Of a DNA stretch of 64,000 nt, positions 21,098 to 32,889 are shown in pieces. This DNA comes from Hermatobates lingyangjiaoensis (Eukaryota; Arthropoda; Insecta; Hemiptera; Hermatobatidae). The position numbers and the translations under genes were made by a program. Position 1 is the first letter of the stretch. Each line of letters opens with the position of its first letter. Under the pieces are notes generated by a model. It did not search any database and was not told the origin of the DNA. It saw only the letters and a program-made list of their open reading frames with translations. Location: NCBI GenBank assembly GCA_026182355.1, contig JAPFBL010000533.1, positions 62,001 to 126,000 on the forward strand, written 5' to 3'.

Positions 21098-21460
21098 TAG
21101 GCCAGGTTAGCTGAGTGATAGCGTGCTTGCCTTTGAACTAGTAGGTCCGAGGTTCGATATCCTCATGCGCGATGTGAATAAATCTGAGCATGTCGTCCCT
21201 CGGAGACGACGTTAAACCTGATTTGATTTGTAATCATGTCAATCAACCTTTCGGCCATTCCATGAACAAAGCACAACAGATCCATGCTTTTTAACGTGAG
21301 CCCTTTAGTTATATCTGACGTCCAACAACAACCCTCCTATAGGAGAGGTGCATTCAGCCGCAGATGCACCAGAGGTGGACTTCGCGGAGGCGAGTCCCAC
21401 GATATCATATTTCACGTAAAGACAAAAAAAAAAATAATACTAAACACTCAACCAATCATT
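21098..21460 (+). mobile_element. tRNA-derived SINE with alternative tail (S1 head, tail 2)
   Basis: Head: box A-like 'ggttagctgagtgatagcg' and box B-like 'gaggttcgatatcc'. The shared block up to 'gacgttaaacc' is followed not by the usual S1 tail but by 'tttcggccattcc' and 'gtggacttcgcggaggcg'. The same tail occurs at 31546-31923 (-) and 57330-57500 (-). An A-run near 21424 may mark the 3' end. Confidence 0.75.
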
Positions 21461-23000
21461 CATGAAGCACCTTTTCTTTTCTTCTTATCTAATGAACAAA
21501 TGTCAATTTGTGTTGACTTCTGAAGAGTGTCCAGTACCACTGATTTATGGACCTCCTTGTCCCCCATCACAAGCTGATATCTCTGCGGCTCATAAAAAGG
21601 GCATACATCAATGAGGTGTTCAATGAACTCGGGCTCTGTCACACACGGACACATAAGGTCATCAGTTAGACGATGATGACCTTCAAAGAGATCATGGACT
21701 CGGGCCCTGTCCCACAAGGACACTTAAGGTCATCAGTTAGACGATGATGACCTTCAATGAGGTGTTCAATGGACTCGGGCCCTGTCCCACAGGGACACAT
21801 AAGGTCATCAGTTACACGATGATGACCTTCAATGAGGTGCTCAATGGACTCGTGCTTTATCCCACACGGACACATAAGGTCATCAGTTAGACGATGATGA
21901 CCTTCAATGAGGTGTTTAATGGACTCGGGCCCTGTCCCACACGGATACATAAGGTCATCAGTTAGACGATGATGACCTTCAATGAGGTGTTCAATGGACT
22001 CGGGCTCTGTCCCACACGTACACATAAGGTCATCAGTTAGACGATGATGACCTTCAATGAGGTGTTCAATGGACTCGGGCTCTGTCCCACACGTACACAT
22101 AAGGTCATCAGTTAGACGATGATGACCTTGAATGAGGTGTTCAATGGACTCGGGCCCTGTCCCACACGGACACATAAGGTCATCAGTTAGATGGTGATGA
22201 CCTTCAATGAGGTGTTCAATGGACTCGGGCTCTGTCCCACACGTACACATAAGGTCATCAGTTAGACGATGATGACCTTCAATGGGGTGTTCAATGGACT
22301 CGGGCCCTGTCCCACACGGACACATAAGGTCATCAGTTAGACGATAATGACCTTCAATGAGGTGTTCAATGGACTCGGGCTCTGTCCCACACGTACACAT
22401 AAGGTCATCAGTTAGACGATGATGACCTTCAATGAGGTGTTCAATGGACTCGGGCCCTGTCCCACACGGACACATAAGGTCATCAGTTAGACGATGATGA
22501 CCTTCAATGAGGTGTTCAATGGACTCGGGCCCTGTCCCACACGGACACATAAGGTCATCAGTTAGACGATGATGACCTTCAATGAGGTGTTCAATGGACT
22601 CGGGCCTTGTCCCACACGGACACATAAGGTCATCAGTTAGACGATGATGACCTTCAATGAGGTGTTCAATGGACTCGGGCTCTGTCCCACACGTACACAT
22701 AAGGTCATCAGTTAGACGATGATGACCTTCAATGAGGTGTTCAATGGACTCGGGCCATGTCCCACACGGACACATAAGGTCATCAGTTAGACGATGATGA
22801 CCTTCAATAAGGTGTTCAATGGTCTCGGGCCATGTCCTACACGGACTCATAAGGTCATCAGTTAGACGATGATGACCTTCAATGAGGTGTTCAATGGACT
22901 CGGGCCTTGTCCCACACGGACACATAAGGTCATCAGTTAGACGATGATGACCTTCAATGAGGTGTTTAATGGACTCGGGCCTTGTCACACACGGACACAT
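21457..23000 (-). pseudogene. Tandemly expanded LINE C-terminal zinc-knuckle segment
   Basis: A minus-strand frame is made of about 18 near-identical 25-residue units, GHHRLTDDLMCPCGTGPESI followed by EHLIE. At its 3' end (21460-21723, in a shifted frame) a non-repeated version continues CPFYEPQRYQL. The pattern CxCG...E..H.L..CP resembles the zinc-knuckle at the C-terminus of many non-LTR retrotransposon ORF2 or RNase H proteins. I read this as one such segment amplified as a 75-bp minisatellite. Because 75 is a multiple of three the frame stays open, so the long frame need not be a gene. No start, RT or endonuclease domain is present. Confidence 0.55.
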
Positions 23001-23020
23001 AAGGTCATCAGTTAGACGAT
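21655..23020. repeat. 75-bp minisatellite, about 18 copies
   Basis: Unit starts checked at 21728, 21803 and 21878 give a period of 75. The most 3' (lowest-coordinate) copy is shortened to 71. Units differ mainly at single positions (for example 'cacggacac' or 'cacgtacac'). Confidence 0.95.
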
Positions 23021-23031
23021 GTCAAAACGAT

Positions 23032-23130
23032 TGGTTCCAAGCCTGCATAATGTCAGGCACTAGTTAATGATCCGTATTTTATAAATACACTTGAGTTAGG
23101 CATAATTTAGGGCCCCTAATGTAGAACCAA
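23032..23130 (+). mobile_element. SINE S1 3' body fragment
   Basis: It carries 'ttggttccaagcctgcat', 'acttgagttaggcataat' and 'cctaatgtagaacc', matching the S1 body without its head. It abuts the 75-bp minisatellite. Confidence 0.65.
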
Positions 23131-24000
23131 TCGGATATGAAAATATTCCTTCGAGAAATCACCACCAGAGGGCTGACTTCATCAGTCCCTCAGCACTCAG
23201 AAAAAAAAATTGTATTGCAGCTCATACGGGTATTAGAACGAGTTACACTTCTGGAATATATACTGCGTATGTATTTTATTTATTCAAAGGTTCGAAAAAT
23301 AAAAAAAAATGAGAATGAAAGCAGAGATATATCTTGGCGTGAGCTATTAAAATTCATTTTTTATATTGATTATAATAAAGTTCAAAGAAGATTTGAGCAA
23401 GAGATTAATATTAATGCAAGAGGTTTATTTCCAGATGGTTGAAGCAAGTCAAGTGGACGAGATAAAGAGAGCAAGTAAGTACGCATTAGGTGAGATATCT
23501 TCACGTATTTCAACGTAATTTGTTGATGGCAGTTGGAAGTTGCGCTCTAAGGAGAGGTTGGGGGGGGGGGGGGGACCTCTATGGCAGATGGGTTGGGTTT
23601 GCCAACTGAATAAAAGATGCGGGCAAGAGCTAGCCAGCAGTAAGCCACATTTGTAGGTAAATCGCAACCGAGTACTGGCCACCCTTCTCAGCGATTATTG
23701 CTCCCCAACCTAAATACTTCCTTCCGCCTTCACAATATACCCATTCCTTTCCAACAAACACGGCCTTTTTATTAAACCAACACATAAAATAATGTCCTTC
23801 TAAAGCGTCGCTTATATTACATAATCATCTTATCATGCCTGTTATATATTTAATAAAAAAAAGTAGTGATAATTTGAAACCCTTCTAATAAAACAACTTG
23901 AACATCATACAGAAAAAACTGCCCTGACCATGCTTAATCCCTAAATCAATTACTCTCTTCCTCACTTTATGGTCTGTAGTGATTCAGAGAACTGAGATCA
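23130..24000. other. No recognised feature apart from a poly(G) run
   Basis: A G-run lies at about 23561-23574. Open frames of about 100 codons show no motif I recognise. Confidence 0.5.
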
Positions 24001-24005
24001 TCTTC

Positions 24006-24007
<2 letters not shown>

Positions 24008-24050
<43 letters not shown>
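24008..24050. repeat. (TA)n bordering the family B PLE
   Basis: An interrupted TA tract directly abuts the 3' end of the RT-bearing element. Confidence 0.92.
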
Positions 24051-24113
24051 TTACAAAACACTTTTTCTTTTTCTCGGAGGTTGGTCAGGGTAAATATATG
24101 GAATCACCTTTTT

Positions 24114-24150
24114 GCCAACGTTTATCTTTATTTCAAGACATCCTCAGGGC
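24114..24150 (-). ncRNA. Degenerate hammerhead, PLE family B
   Basis: GCC/GGC stem I, CUGAGGA and stem II are recognisable, but GAAA reads UAAA. Loss of G12 predicts no cleavage. Confidence 0.65.
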
Positions 24151-24484
24151 TATAAACTAACAAAAAACAATAAACAATGGACATTTTTTCATTTCTACTT
24201 TAAAAACATCATAAACAAATTGAAAAAAGAACTTACTGAAGGCTTGGTTCTGTTACATTTACAAACAACCGTTAACTGTCATTACATGTGCTGTTCCAAG
24301 CGACAAATTATTGAACCACTGTTTTTTTAGTACAATCCATTATATATAAACATATATACCTATACACATATTATAATATATATCTATTATAATATGTATC
24401 ACCATAATATATATCTATAATACATTTATAATAAATTATTATTTTAACAATCCTTAAAAATATAAACTAGATAACATTGCATCT

Positions 24485-26181
24485 TTAACTATTTATGATG
24501 GAACTATAAATCCTACTTAAATTGTCTGTATCTGTTTTTCTATTGCAAGTATTATTAGTATTTTTGATATGTATCATTTCTTTTATCAATCTTTTATTGT
24601 ATGAAGTTTCATAATCTAAAATTGATGCATTCTCAAATTGAAATGTGTGTTGATTTTTAATTGCATGCGAGGCTAGGGCACAAAACATTTTTTTATTTTT
24701 AAAATTCGATTTGTGTAAAGCTAATCTATCTTTTAGATATTGTTTGGTTTGACCTATGTATACATTATTACAAATATTGCAAGGAATAGAATATATTATA
24801 TTGCTTTTAATTAGTTTGTTGATAGGTGATTTGGTGTTCGTAAAAATGCATGTATTTAATTTTTTCTTTACTTTATATGTTATTTTAAAGTTAGCTTCCT
24901 TAAGTATTTTTCCAATCTGTTCTGTCAGTCCTTTCACATATGTCACTGATCTATACTGTGGTGAGTTGGTGAGGCCATTATTACTGGAGTGCTGATTTAT
25001 TTCATTACCTTCTTCAGTGTTTAAATCCGGTGTTATATTTCTATTAGCGTCTACCTGTGGAGTTATTTCATTATGGTTACTAACTGTTGATCGCATTATT
25101 TTATTTATTAAATGGTGCGGGTAATTGTTTTGTTTCAATATATTTTTTACTATATTCAAATTTTTCTGTATAAATTGATTATCACATAAATGTATGGCTC
25201 TATGTTTCAAAGCTAATGCAGTGTTAATTTTGTGTTTTAGAGGGTGGTGGGATAAAAAATTTAGGTATCTATCAGATTTTTGTGGTTTACGCCACCAATC
25301 GACAACTAGGCTACCCTCCGGATTTCTGTATACTATTGTATCTAGAAATGGGAGGCTACGATCTTTTTCTAATTCTATTACAAATTTTAATTTTGAATGG
25401 AACGAATTGAAATGGTCCAGTACTGTATCAACCGACTCTTGGGGAATTGTTAAAAACAGGTCATCTACATATTTATAAATGAAAGGCATTGGAAAAGGTA
25501 TTACATTAATTACTGTATCAAGAAGGTAATCCATCACTAAATCTGCCCAAATGGGGGCACATGGACTACCCATTGCTACTCCATCTATAATTCTGTAATG
25601 TTCATTTTCATATAGGAAATAACCCTCTGATGTGCATAACCTAATAATGTTCATAAAGTCTATTATAGTTAATTTGGTGCGTTCTGAAATTTTATTCCAT
25701 GAGTCTTTCACTATTTTTTCTACCATGTCAATTGGGATGTTAGTAAATAATGAACTAACATCTAATGAGGCTAGAATGTATCCATTTGGTATCGTCTGAT
25801 CTTTAATAGAATTTTTGAAGGTAAATGAATCTTTACATTGTATTTGTTAGTGCTAATGTGTTGTAAGATGTTTGTTACATACTTAGCTAATCTATATGTA
25901 GGACTATTTATAAAACTGACTACCGGTCTGAGTGGATAATTCTCTTTATGTGTTTTTACTGTCCCATAAAGTCTGGGCGGTTGACTGTTTTTTATGATAA
26001 GTTCCGTTTTCGTTTTCAAATCTATTTTCTTATCTTGGTATAACTCCATTACAAGTTTATTATTTTTAAGCTGCAGAGATGAAGTTGGGTTTTCTCTACT
26101 TCCTAATTTCATGTACGTGGATGTGTCATTTAAAAGTTGCCTAATTTTTAAGAACAATAAAGTATTAACGTCTTTTGATCG
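24485..26181 (-). pseudogene. PLE reverse transcriptase plus GIY-YIG endonuclease, frameshifted
   Basis: The upstream part (26181-25838) reads KDVNTLLFLKIRQLL, then RLYGTVKTHK and LRPVVSFINSPTYRLAKYV, the conserved PLE RT fingers. A one-base deletion near 25838-25846 shifts the frame. The downstream frame (about 25840-24485) continues CKDSFTFKNSIKDQ, LASLDVSSLFTNIP (RT motif A with its Asp), GVAMGSPCAP (motif B region) and YKYVDDLF (motif C). Counting from Met at 25726, YVDD is at residues 86-89. GIY-YIG follows with IYSI at 311-314, YIG at 323-325, an Arg in LKDRL, and Glu383. Apart from the frameshift and the 5' truncation, the palm and nuclease look complete. This is the best RT in the window. 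Confidence 0.9.
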
Positions 26182-26189
26182 CTAGTTAA

Positions 26190-27040
26190 CAAAGGACTCA
26201 ATTAACATAGTCAATTCTTAAACAACGAGTTGTTTAATAGTCACTAAGGATAATCGAAAGATGTAAAAATGTTCTTTGGAAATATGGGTCCAATATACAA
26301 TAATGATATATATTGAATTAGAATTTGAAGTAAATTTCAAAGATAAGATAACAGCAAAAGCAATAGAGATTCAACGATGGAATGGGTTGGAACTAATTAC
26401 AGGTTTTTAACCGATAAGTATCAATTTGAAAGTTGCATAAATGATGGAAGGCTTATTTTCTTAATGGATTCTTTTCATTATGTAAAAGTAACTTGAAATG
26501 GGATTATTCTTCGTTGTAAATTTACTGATAACGTCTAATTTTCTTATTAAGATTCTGGCTAAAATAAAAAAGAGAGAAAAAAAAAAGGTTGAAAAGTAAG
26601 AGGCAATCTTACTACTGGCTGTGGAAAATTTAAGACAAAATAATGGATATTGGTTTGATCAGAATGTGGGGACACAGTTGGATATTTAAATGGCAGGCTC
26701 GTGCCAAGGGCCTCTCCTTCTTATATCTCTTTTATTGCCTCCAGTTAGCCCTCTTGCCTCCCTGTAATGATCATCCCCCTTTATCATTCCTTCATCCCCC
26801 ACTTCTTCACCCCGCTTACTGACATTATTTTATTTCCTTCACTTAAACTAATTTTTTTATCGTTACACTTCACGCTTTTTAAGCATGCTGCTCATACGCT
26901 TCACAGCTCTTATATCTTTATTTATTTTCTCATTAGAATATCACTATTTTTTTTAACCATTATATCTTCAAAGCGTAATAATAATTATAATAATTTTAGA
27001 AGTATGATTGTACGTGCGTCAGGAATACTGAAGAATATTC
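26190..27040. other. AT-rich sequence with no recognised feature
   Basis: No supported gene or repeat between the PLE and the minisatellite. Confidence 0.5.
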
Positions 27041-27067
27041 AGCAGGGAATAGTCAAGAATCTTGCAA

Positions 27068-30000
27068 CTCCATCAGTCTAATACAGAACACCATTTGTCC
27101 ACTCCTAACATAGAACACCATTTGTTTAGTCCTAACATAGAATACCTGTTTAGTCCTAACATAGAACACCATTTGTTTAGTCCTAACATAAAACACAAAT
27201 TGTCTGGTCCTAGCATAGAACACCATTCGTCTAGCCCTTACATAGAACACCATTTGTCCAGCCCTAACATAGAATACCTGTTTAGTCCTATCATAGAATA
27301 CCATTTGTCCAGCACTAACATAGAATACCTGTTTAGTCCTAACATAGAACACCATTTGTCTAGTCCTAACATAGAACACACATTGTCTAGTTCTAAAATA
27401 GAACACCATTTGCCTAGTCCTAACATAGAATACCATTTGTTTAGTCCCAACATAAAACACAAATTGTCTGGTCCTAACATAGAACACCATTCGTCTAGCC
27501 CTTACATAGAACACCATTTTTGCAGCCCTAACATAGAATACCTGTCTAGCCCTTACATAGAATACCATTTGTCCAGCCCTAACATAGAATACCTGTTTAG
27601 TCCTAACATAGAACACCATTTGTCCAGTACTAACATAGAACACCATTTGTCAAGTCCTAACATAGAATACCATTTGTTTATTCCTAACATAAAACACAAA
27701 TTGTCTGGTCCTAACATAGAACACCATTCGTCTAGCCCTTACATAGAACACCATTTTTCCAGCCCTAACATAGAATACCTGTTTAGCCCTTACATAGAAC
27801 ACCATTTGTCCAGCCCTAACATAGAATACCTGTTTAGTCCTAACATAGAACACCATTTGTCTAGTCCTAACATAGAACACACATTGTCTAGTCCTAAAAT
27901 AGAACACCATTTGTCTAGTCCTAAAATAGAACACCATTAGTTTAGTCCTAACACAGAACACCATTTGTCTAGTCCTAACATAGAATACCATTTGTCTAGC
28001 CCTTACATAGAACACCATTTGTCTAGTCCTAACATACAACACCATTTGTCTATTCTTAACATAGAATACCATTTGTGTAGTCCTAACATAGAACACACAT
28101 TGTCTGGTCCTAAAATAGAACACCATTTGTCTAGTCCTAACATAGAATACCAATAGTCTAGCCCTAACATAGAACACCATTAGTCTAGTCCTAACATAGA
28201 ACACCATTTGTCTAGTCCTAACATAGAATACCATTAGTCTAGTCCTAACATAGAATACCATTAGTCTAGTCCTAACATAGAACACCATTAGTCTAGTCCT
28301 AACATAGAATACCATTAGTCTAGTCCTAACATAGAACACCATTAGTCTAGTCCTAACATAGAACACCATTAGTCTAGTCCTAACATAGAACACCATTTGT
28401 CTAATCCTAACATAGAACACCATTAGTCTAGTCCTAACATAGAACACCATTAGTCTAGTCCTAACATAGAACACCATTAGTCTAGTCCTAACATAGAATA
28501 CCATTAGTCTAGTCCTAACATAGAACACCATTAGTCTAGTCCTAACATAGAACACCATTTGTCTAGTCCTAACATAGAATACCATTAGTCTAGTCCTAAC
28601 ATAGAACACCATTAGTCTAGTCCTAACATAGAACACCATTAGTCTAGTCCTAACATAGAATACCATTAGTCTAGTCCTAACATAGAACACCATTTGTCTA
28701 GTCCTAACATAGAATACCATTAGTCTAGTCCTAACATAGAACACCATTAGTCTAGTCCTAACATAGAACACCATTTGTCTAGTCCTAACATAGAATACCA
28801 TTAGTCTAGTCCTAACATAGAACACCATTAGTCTAGTCCTAATATAGAACACCATTTGTCTAGTCCTAACATAGAATACAATTTGTGTAGTCCTAACATA
28901 GAATACCATTTGTCTAGTCCTAACATAGAACACCATTTGTCTAGTCCTAACATAGAATACCATTTGTCTAGTCCTAACATAGAACACCATTTTTCTAGTC
29001 CTTACATAGAACACCATTTGTCTAGCCCTTACATAGAACACAAATTGCCTGGCCCTAACATAAAACACCATTTGTCAAATCCTAATACAGAACACCATTT
29101 GTCTAGTCCTAACATAGAATACCATTTATCCAGTTCTAACATATAATACCATTTGTTTAGTCCTAACATAGAACACCATTTGTTTAGTCATAACATAGAA
29201 CACCATTTGTCTAGCCCTTACATAGAACACAAATTGCCTGGCCCTAACATAAAACACCATTTGTCAAATCCTAATACAGAACACCATTTGTCTAGTCCTA
29301 ACATAGAATACCATTAGTCTAGTCCTAACATAGAACACCATTAGTCTAGTCCTAACATAGAACACCATTTGTCTAGTCCTAACATAGAATACCATTAGTC
29401 TAGTCCTAACATAGAACACCATTAGTCTAGTCCTAATATAGAACACCATTTGTCTAGTCCTAACATAGAATACAATTTGTGTAGTCCTAACATAGAATAC
29501 CATTTGTCTAGTCCTAACATAGAACACCATTTGTCTAGTCCTAACATAGAATACCATTTGTCTAGTCCTAACATAGAACACCATTTTTCTAGCCCTTACA
29601 TAGAACACAAATTGCCTGGCCCTAACATAAAACACCATTTGTCAAATCCTAATACAGAACACCATTTGTCTAGTCCTAACATAGAACACAATTTGTTTAG
29701 TCCTAACATAAAACACAAATTGTCTGGTCCTTACATAGAACACCATTTGTCTAGTCCTAACATAGAACACCATTTTTCTAGTCCTTACATAGAACACAAT
29801 TTGTTTAGTCCTAACATAAAACAAAATTTATCTGGTCCTAACATAGAACACCATTTGTCTAGTCCTTACATAAAACACAATTTGTCTAGTCCTAACATAG
29901 AATACCATTTATCCAGTTCTAACATATAATACCATTTGTTTAGTCCTAACATAGAACACCATTTGTTTAGTCATAACATAGAACACCATTTGTCTAGCCT

Positions 30001-30600
30001 TTACATAGAACACAAATTGCCTGGCCCTAACATAAAACACCATTTGTCAAATCCTAATACAGAACACCATTTGTCTAGTCTTAACATAGAATACCTGTTT
30101 AGTCCTAACATAGAACACATTTGTCCAGTACTAACATAGAACACCATTTGTCTAGTCCTAACATAGAATACCATTTGTTTAGTCCTAACGTAAAACACAA
30201 ATTGTGTGGTCCTAACATAGAACACCATTTGTCTAGCCCTTACATAGAACACAAATTGCCTTGCGATAACATAAAACATCATTTGTCTAGTCCTAACATA
30301 GAATACCTGTTTAGTCCTAACATAGAACACCATTTGGCCAGTACTAACATACCTCGTAGAACACCATTTGTCTAGTCCTAACATAGAACAGCATTTGTCA
30401 AATCCTAATACAGAACACCATTTGTCTGGTCCTAACATAGAACACCATTTGTCTAGTCCTAACATAGAACACCATTTTTCTAGTCCTCACATAGAACACA
30501 ATTTGTCTAGTCCTAACATAAAACACCATTTTTCTAGTCCTCACATAGAACACAATTTGTCTAGTCCTAACATAAAACACCATTATTTCTTTAACCCTCA
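27068..30600. repeat. 27-bp minisatellite, about 130 copies
   Basis: The unit is 'catttgtctagtcctaacat' plus 'agaacac', 27 bp in all. Variants (catt-a-gtc, aatacc, aaacac, ggtcc) form higher-order blocks: for example the block at about 28856-29146 recurs at about 29450-29700, and a block with 'aaattgtctggtcc' recurs at about 27180, 27450 and 27690. With 27 divisible by three, frames stay open on both strands over hundreds of codons (plus: HHLSSPNIE; minus: RQMVFYVRT). I regard those frames as artefacts of the period. Confidence 0.95.
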
Positions 30601-30659
30601 TATCTACTAGCATAGCAAGGAAGGGCGGTCCACCCAATGCGGCGGCACATGCCATGGTG

Positions 30660-31130
30660 CTGCATTTTAGGGTGTAAAAATAGAAAATTAAGAAATTATA
30701 AAAATTATAATTAATTATAATATTATAATTAAAATTATAAAAACTAACAAAAAACCTGAAATTTTATACCAAAATCAGTTTTTACGGTCGTAATTGCTTT
30801 TTTGTTTCATGTATGTAATACTGTTTCTAAACGGATTTTTCAACTGTAATATTTGCAAATTAAAAATAATTGTATAACAAATTTTTCGAAACTATTTTTT
30901 TTTTAAAGTGGCTGAAGGTTTATTACATATATGAAGTTTGAGTAGCCAGTTAATTAAATTTAACACTTTTTTTCTTATTTCAATTATATGTTTTTATTTT
31001 GAAAAATCTTTGATGATTTGACTCCATTTGTATAAAAGTATTGTAATGAAAATGAAATTTTATCAGTTAAACGGTAAAGAAATAAAACATTAACAAAAAA
31101 TAAACAATAATATAAACTTGCTCAGTTCAA
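30660..31130. other. AT-rich sequence with no recognised feature
   Basis: It follows the minisatellite after a short GC-richer junction (30610-30660). No gene or repeat family recognised. Confidence 0.5.
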
Positions 31131-31232
31131 ATAATGGCGGTCAGTTCAACTGTCAAAGTAGTACTACATGCGCGCACTCATGCGTTAGACAGTTGAATCA
31201 CATCACCAGCATTTCCCGCCTCTGACAGGTCA

Positions 31233-32040
31233 TTACAGAGGAGCGTTCCGAACAAATTTTATTCTAGGTTTAAAAGACCTAGAACTTGGGATCACGAACA
31301 TGTCACTGATTTGAGAGTTCAGCGCGAGGCACAAATCTTTGATGTATAAAGCCTCTATATTTGTAGCCTACCTAGATCACTGTTTTCTACCAAAACTGAG
31401 GCGCTCTCTCTCTACTAGCATAATTCTAGTAAGGGCAACCCGGTGTTCTTTCTTAATATGATCCTTAGGAGGTCCTGAGGAGAGATGGAGGGCTAGACGC
31501 CTCGACAGCTTCGTTGTTGTCATACCGATGTAGGTAGAAGGAAGGTAGAATTTCATACACGAAATTGGCCAAAAGAAGAAAGTGAACGCACTACGCCGTA
31601 ATGAGTAATGCTAATGTCATAGATGTAATTTACCCAGGCATAGATCATGACCTATCTAAAAGAGCAAGGCTCATCTTCATGGCTTAAAGCCAACAATTGT
31701 AATTAGGCGTATTAGTCTTTTTGTGTGATGTGGTGTCGTGGGACCCGCCTTCGCGAGGTCCACCTTGGGCACTTGGGGGACTTCAGCGCGGCCTTGCTTC
31801 GGTAAGGCTGTAGTGGACTCCCTCAAGTGGCGAAAGGGTCTCAAGTAAAAAAAGCATCGATCTGTAGTGCTTTGTATCATGGAGTGGCCGAAAGGTTGAG
31901 ATACATGAATACAAATCAAGACAGGTAGAAGGAAGGGCTGCACAGTTTCCTTTGGTACATGAAAACTTGTACACCAGGTGACTACGCTGAACGTCGGGCG
32001 TTACTTCTCCATGACAATTATTAATGAGTAGATTGCTAGT
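31233..32040 (-). pseudogene. PLE GIY-YIG endonuclease pseudogene, split by a SINE
   Basis: The minus strand from about 32040 reads TPDVQRSHLVYKFSCTKGNC then AALPST, the first GIY-YIG strand. The frame is interrupted by an inserted SINE (31546-31923) and resumes at about 31545 as PSTYIGMTTTKLSRRLALHL, the second strand with the Arg helix. It continues KDHIKKEHRVALTRIMLV and, after two stops, IEALYIKDLCLALNSQ, which holds the catalytic-type Glu, and ends at a stop at 31233-31235. It is closest to the GIY-YIG at 49856-51907 (SYIGSTTTTLSRRL, IIESLCIK). No RT is left upstream. Confidence 0.82.
31546..31923 (-). mobile_element. SINE (tail 2 type) inserted in the PLE, with target-site duplication
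   Basis: A 378-bp insertion is flanked by the 13-bp direct repeat 'ggtagaaggaagg' at 31533-31545 and 31924-31936. On the minus strand it begins 'tgtcttgatttgtattcatg', then 'cctttcggccactcc' and 'gaccgcgaagg'-type GC-rich blocks, matching the tail of 21230-21460. It lacks the tRNA-like head, so it is 5'-truncated. Confidence 0.82.
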
Positions 32041-32340
32041 GAGTGATTATTGTATGAATATGTTTATAGTTTTTCTCTTCCCATTATGAGTCGATAGTCC
32101 ACAAAGTAACAAGAATGTTTTTACTCAAAAACAAATTTCGTTTGTCTTCCCTTTGTTTACTGTCTGGTGACATAAAGTAAAAAGCCTCAGGGCATTTCAT
32201 TTTTCCTTATGGTTTATACTTCATTGATTGCATCACGTGTTTTTTTCGATTCTTCTGCATCTATATGTTTGTAAAAAGATTTCACATAAACACGTGAAAC
32301 AACAATCAATGATTAAACCACAATAAGAATGGGAAAACAA

Positions 32341-32383
32341 GACTAAGATCTTTCAACCGTAACAAGCGGTCTTCGTCAGAGTC
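32341..32383 (-). ncRNA. Hammerhead ribozyme, PLE family A
   Basis: Consensus 43-nt copy on the minus strand. Confidence 0.86.
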
Positions 32384-32394
32384 AAAAACCCAAC

Positions 32395-32426
<32 letters not shown>

Positions 32427-32504
32427 TATATATATATAAAGATTTCACATAAACACGTGAAACAACAATCAATGATTAAACCACAATAAGAATGGGGAAA
32501 ACAA

Positions 32505-32547
32505 GACTAAGATCTTTCAACCGTAACAAGCGGTCTTCGTCAGAGTC
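32505..32547 (-). ncRNA. Hammerhead ribozyme, PLE family A
   Basis: Consensus 43-nt copy on the minus strand, in direct repeat with 32341-32383. Confidence 0.86.
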
Positions 32548-32698
32548 AAAAACCCAGCATATATATATATATATATAAAGATTTCACATAAACACGTGAA
32601 ACAACAATCAATGATTAAACCACAATAAGAATGGGAAAACAAGACTAAGATCTTTCAACCACCTTGTTTCAACCACCTTTCAACTCAGTTGGGTTTTT

Positions 32699-32741
32699 GA
32701 CTCTGACGAAGACCGCTTGTTACGGTTGAAAGATCTTAGTC
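32699..32741 (+). ncRNA. Hammerhead ribozyme, PLE family A
   Basis: Consensus 43-nt copy on the plus strand; its inverted partner at about 32643-32680 is truncated. Confidence 0.86.
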
Positions 32742-32889
32742 TTGTTTTCCCATTCTTATTGTAACTATATGTTTGTATGTGTACGTATGCGAGTGTATGA
32801 GACTTTTACGTATGCTTAAATTTTAAATATAATTAAATTTTAAATTTTTACGTGTGCTAGTTTATACGTAAGGCATAATGTATCTTTGT

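Larger units (their letters stand above)
24052..26185 (-). mobile_element. 5'-truncated Penelope-like element, family B
   Basis: The minus strand carries RT and GIY-YIG coding, a 3' UTR, a degenerate hammerhead (24114-24150) and a 3' end reading 'ccctgaccaacctccgag' next to (TA)n. The same 3' end occurs at 18140-18260 and 56822-57235. The upstream boundary, about 26185, lies inside the fingers of RT, so about the first third of the ORF is missing. Confidence 0.85.
32275..32765. mobile_element. Cluster of three PLE family A copies separated by (TA)n
   Basis: Two minus-oriented copies (32275-32394 and 32437-32557) are direct repeats, each ending at 'aaaaacccaac' or 'aaaaacccagc' next to TA. 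The third (32577-32765) is an inverted pair with a rearranged left ribozyme. The direct repeats show that not all copies are palindromic. Ribozymes: 32341-32383 (-), 32505-32547 (-), 32699-32741 (+). Confidence 0.83.

Noticed and set aside
21100..21170. Functional tRNA gene
   Set aside because: Box A and box B-like segments are present, but no acceptor stem or proper anticodon arm can be folded; it is a SINE head found in several copies.
27650..29071. 473-codon open frame on the minus strand
   Set aside because: It consists only of the 27-bp minisatellite read in a stop-free frame, with no start context, domain or non-repeat sequence.
27068..30600. CRISPR-like array
   Set aside because: Repeats are directly adjacent with no unique spacers, and the context is eukaryotic.
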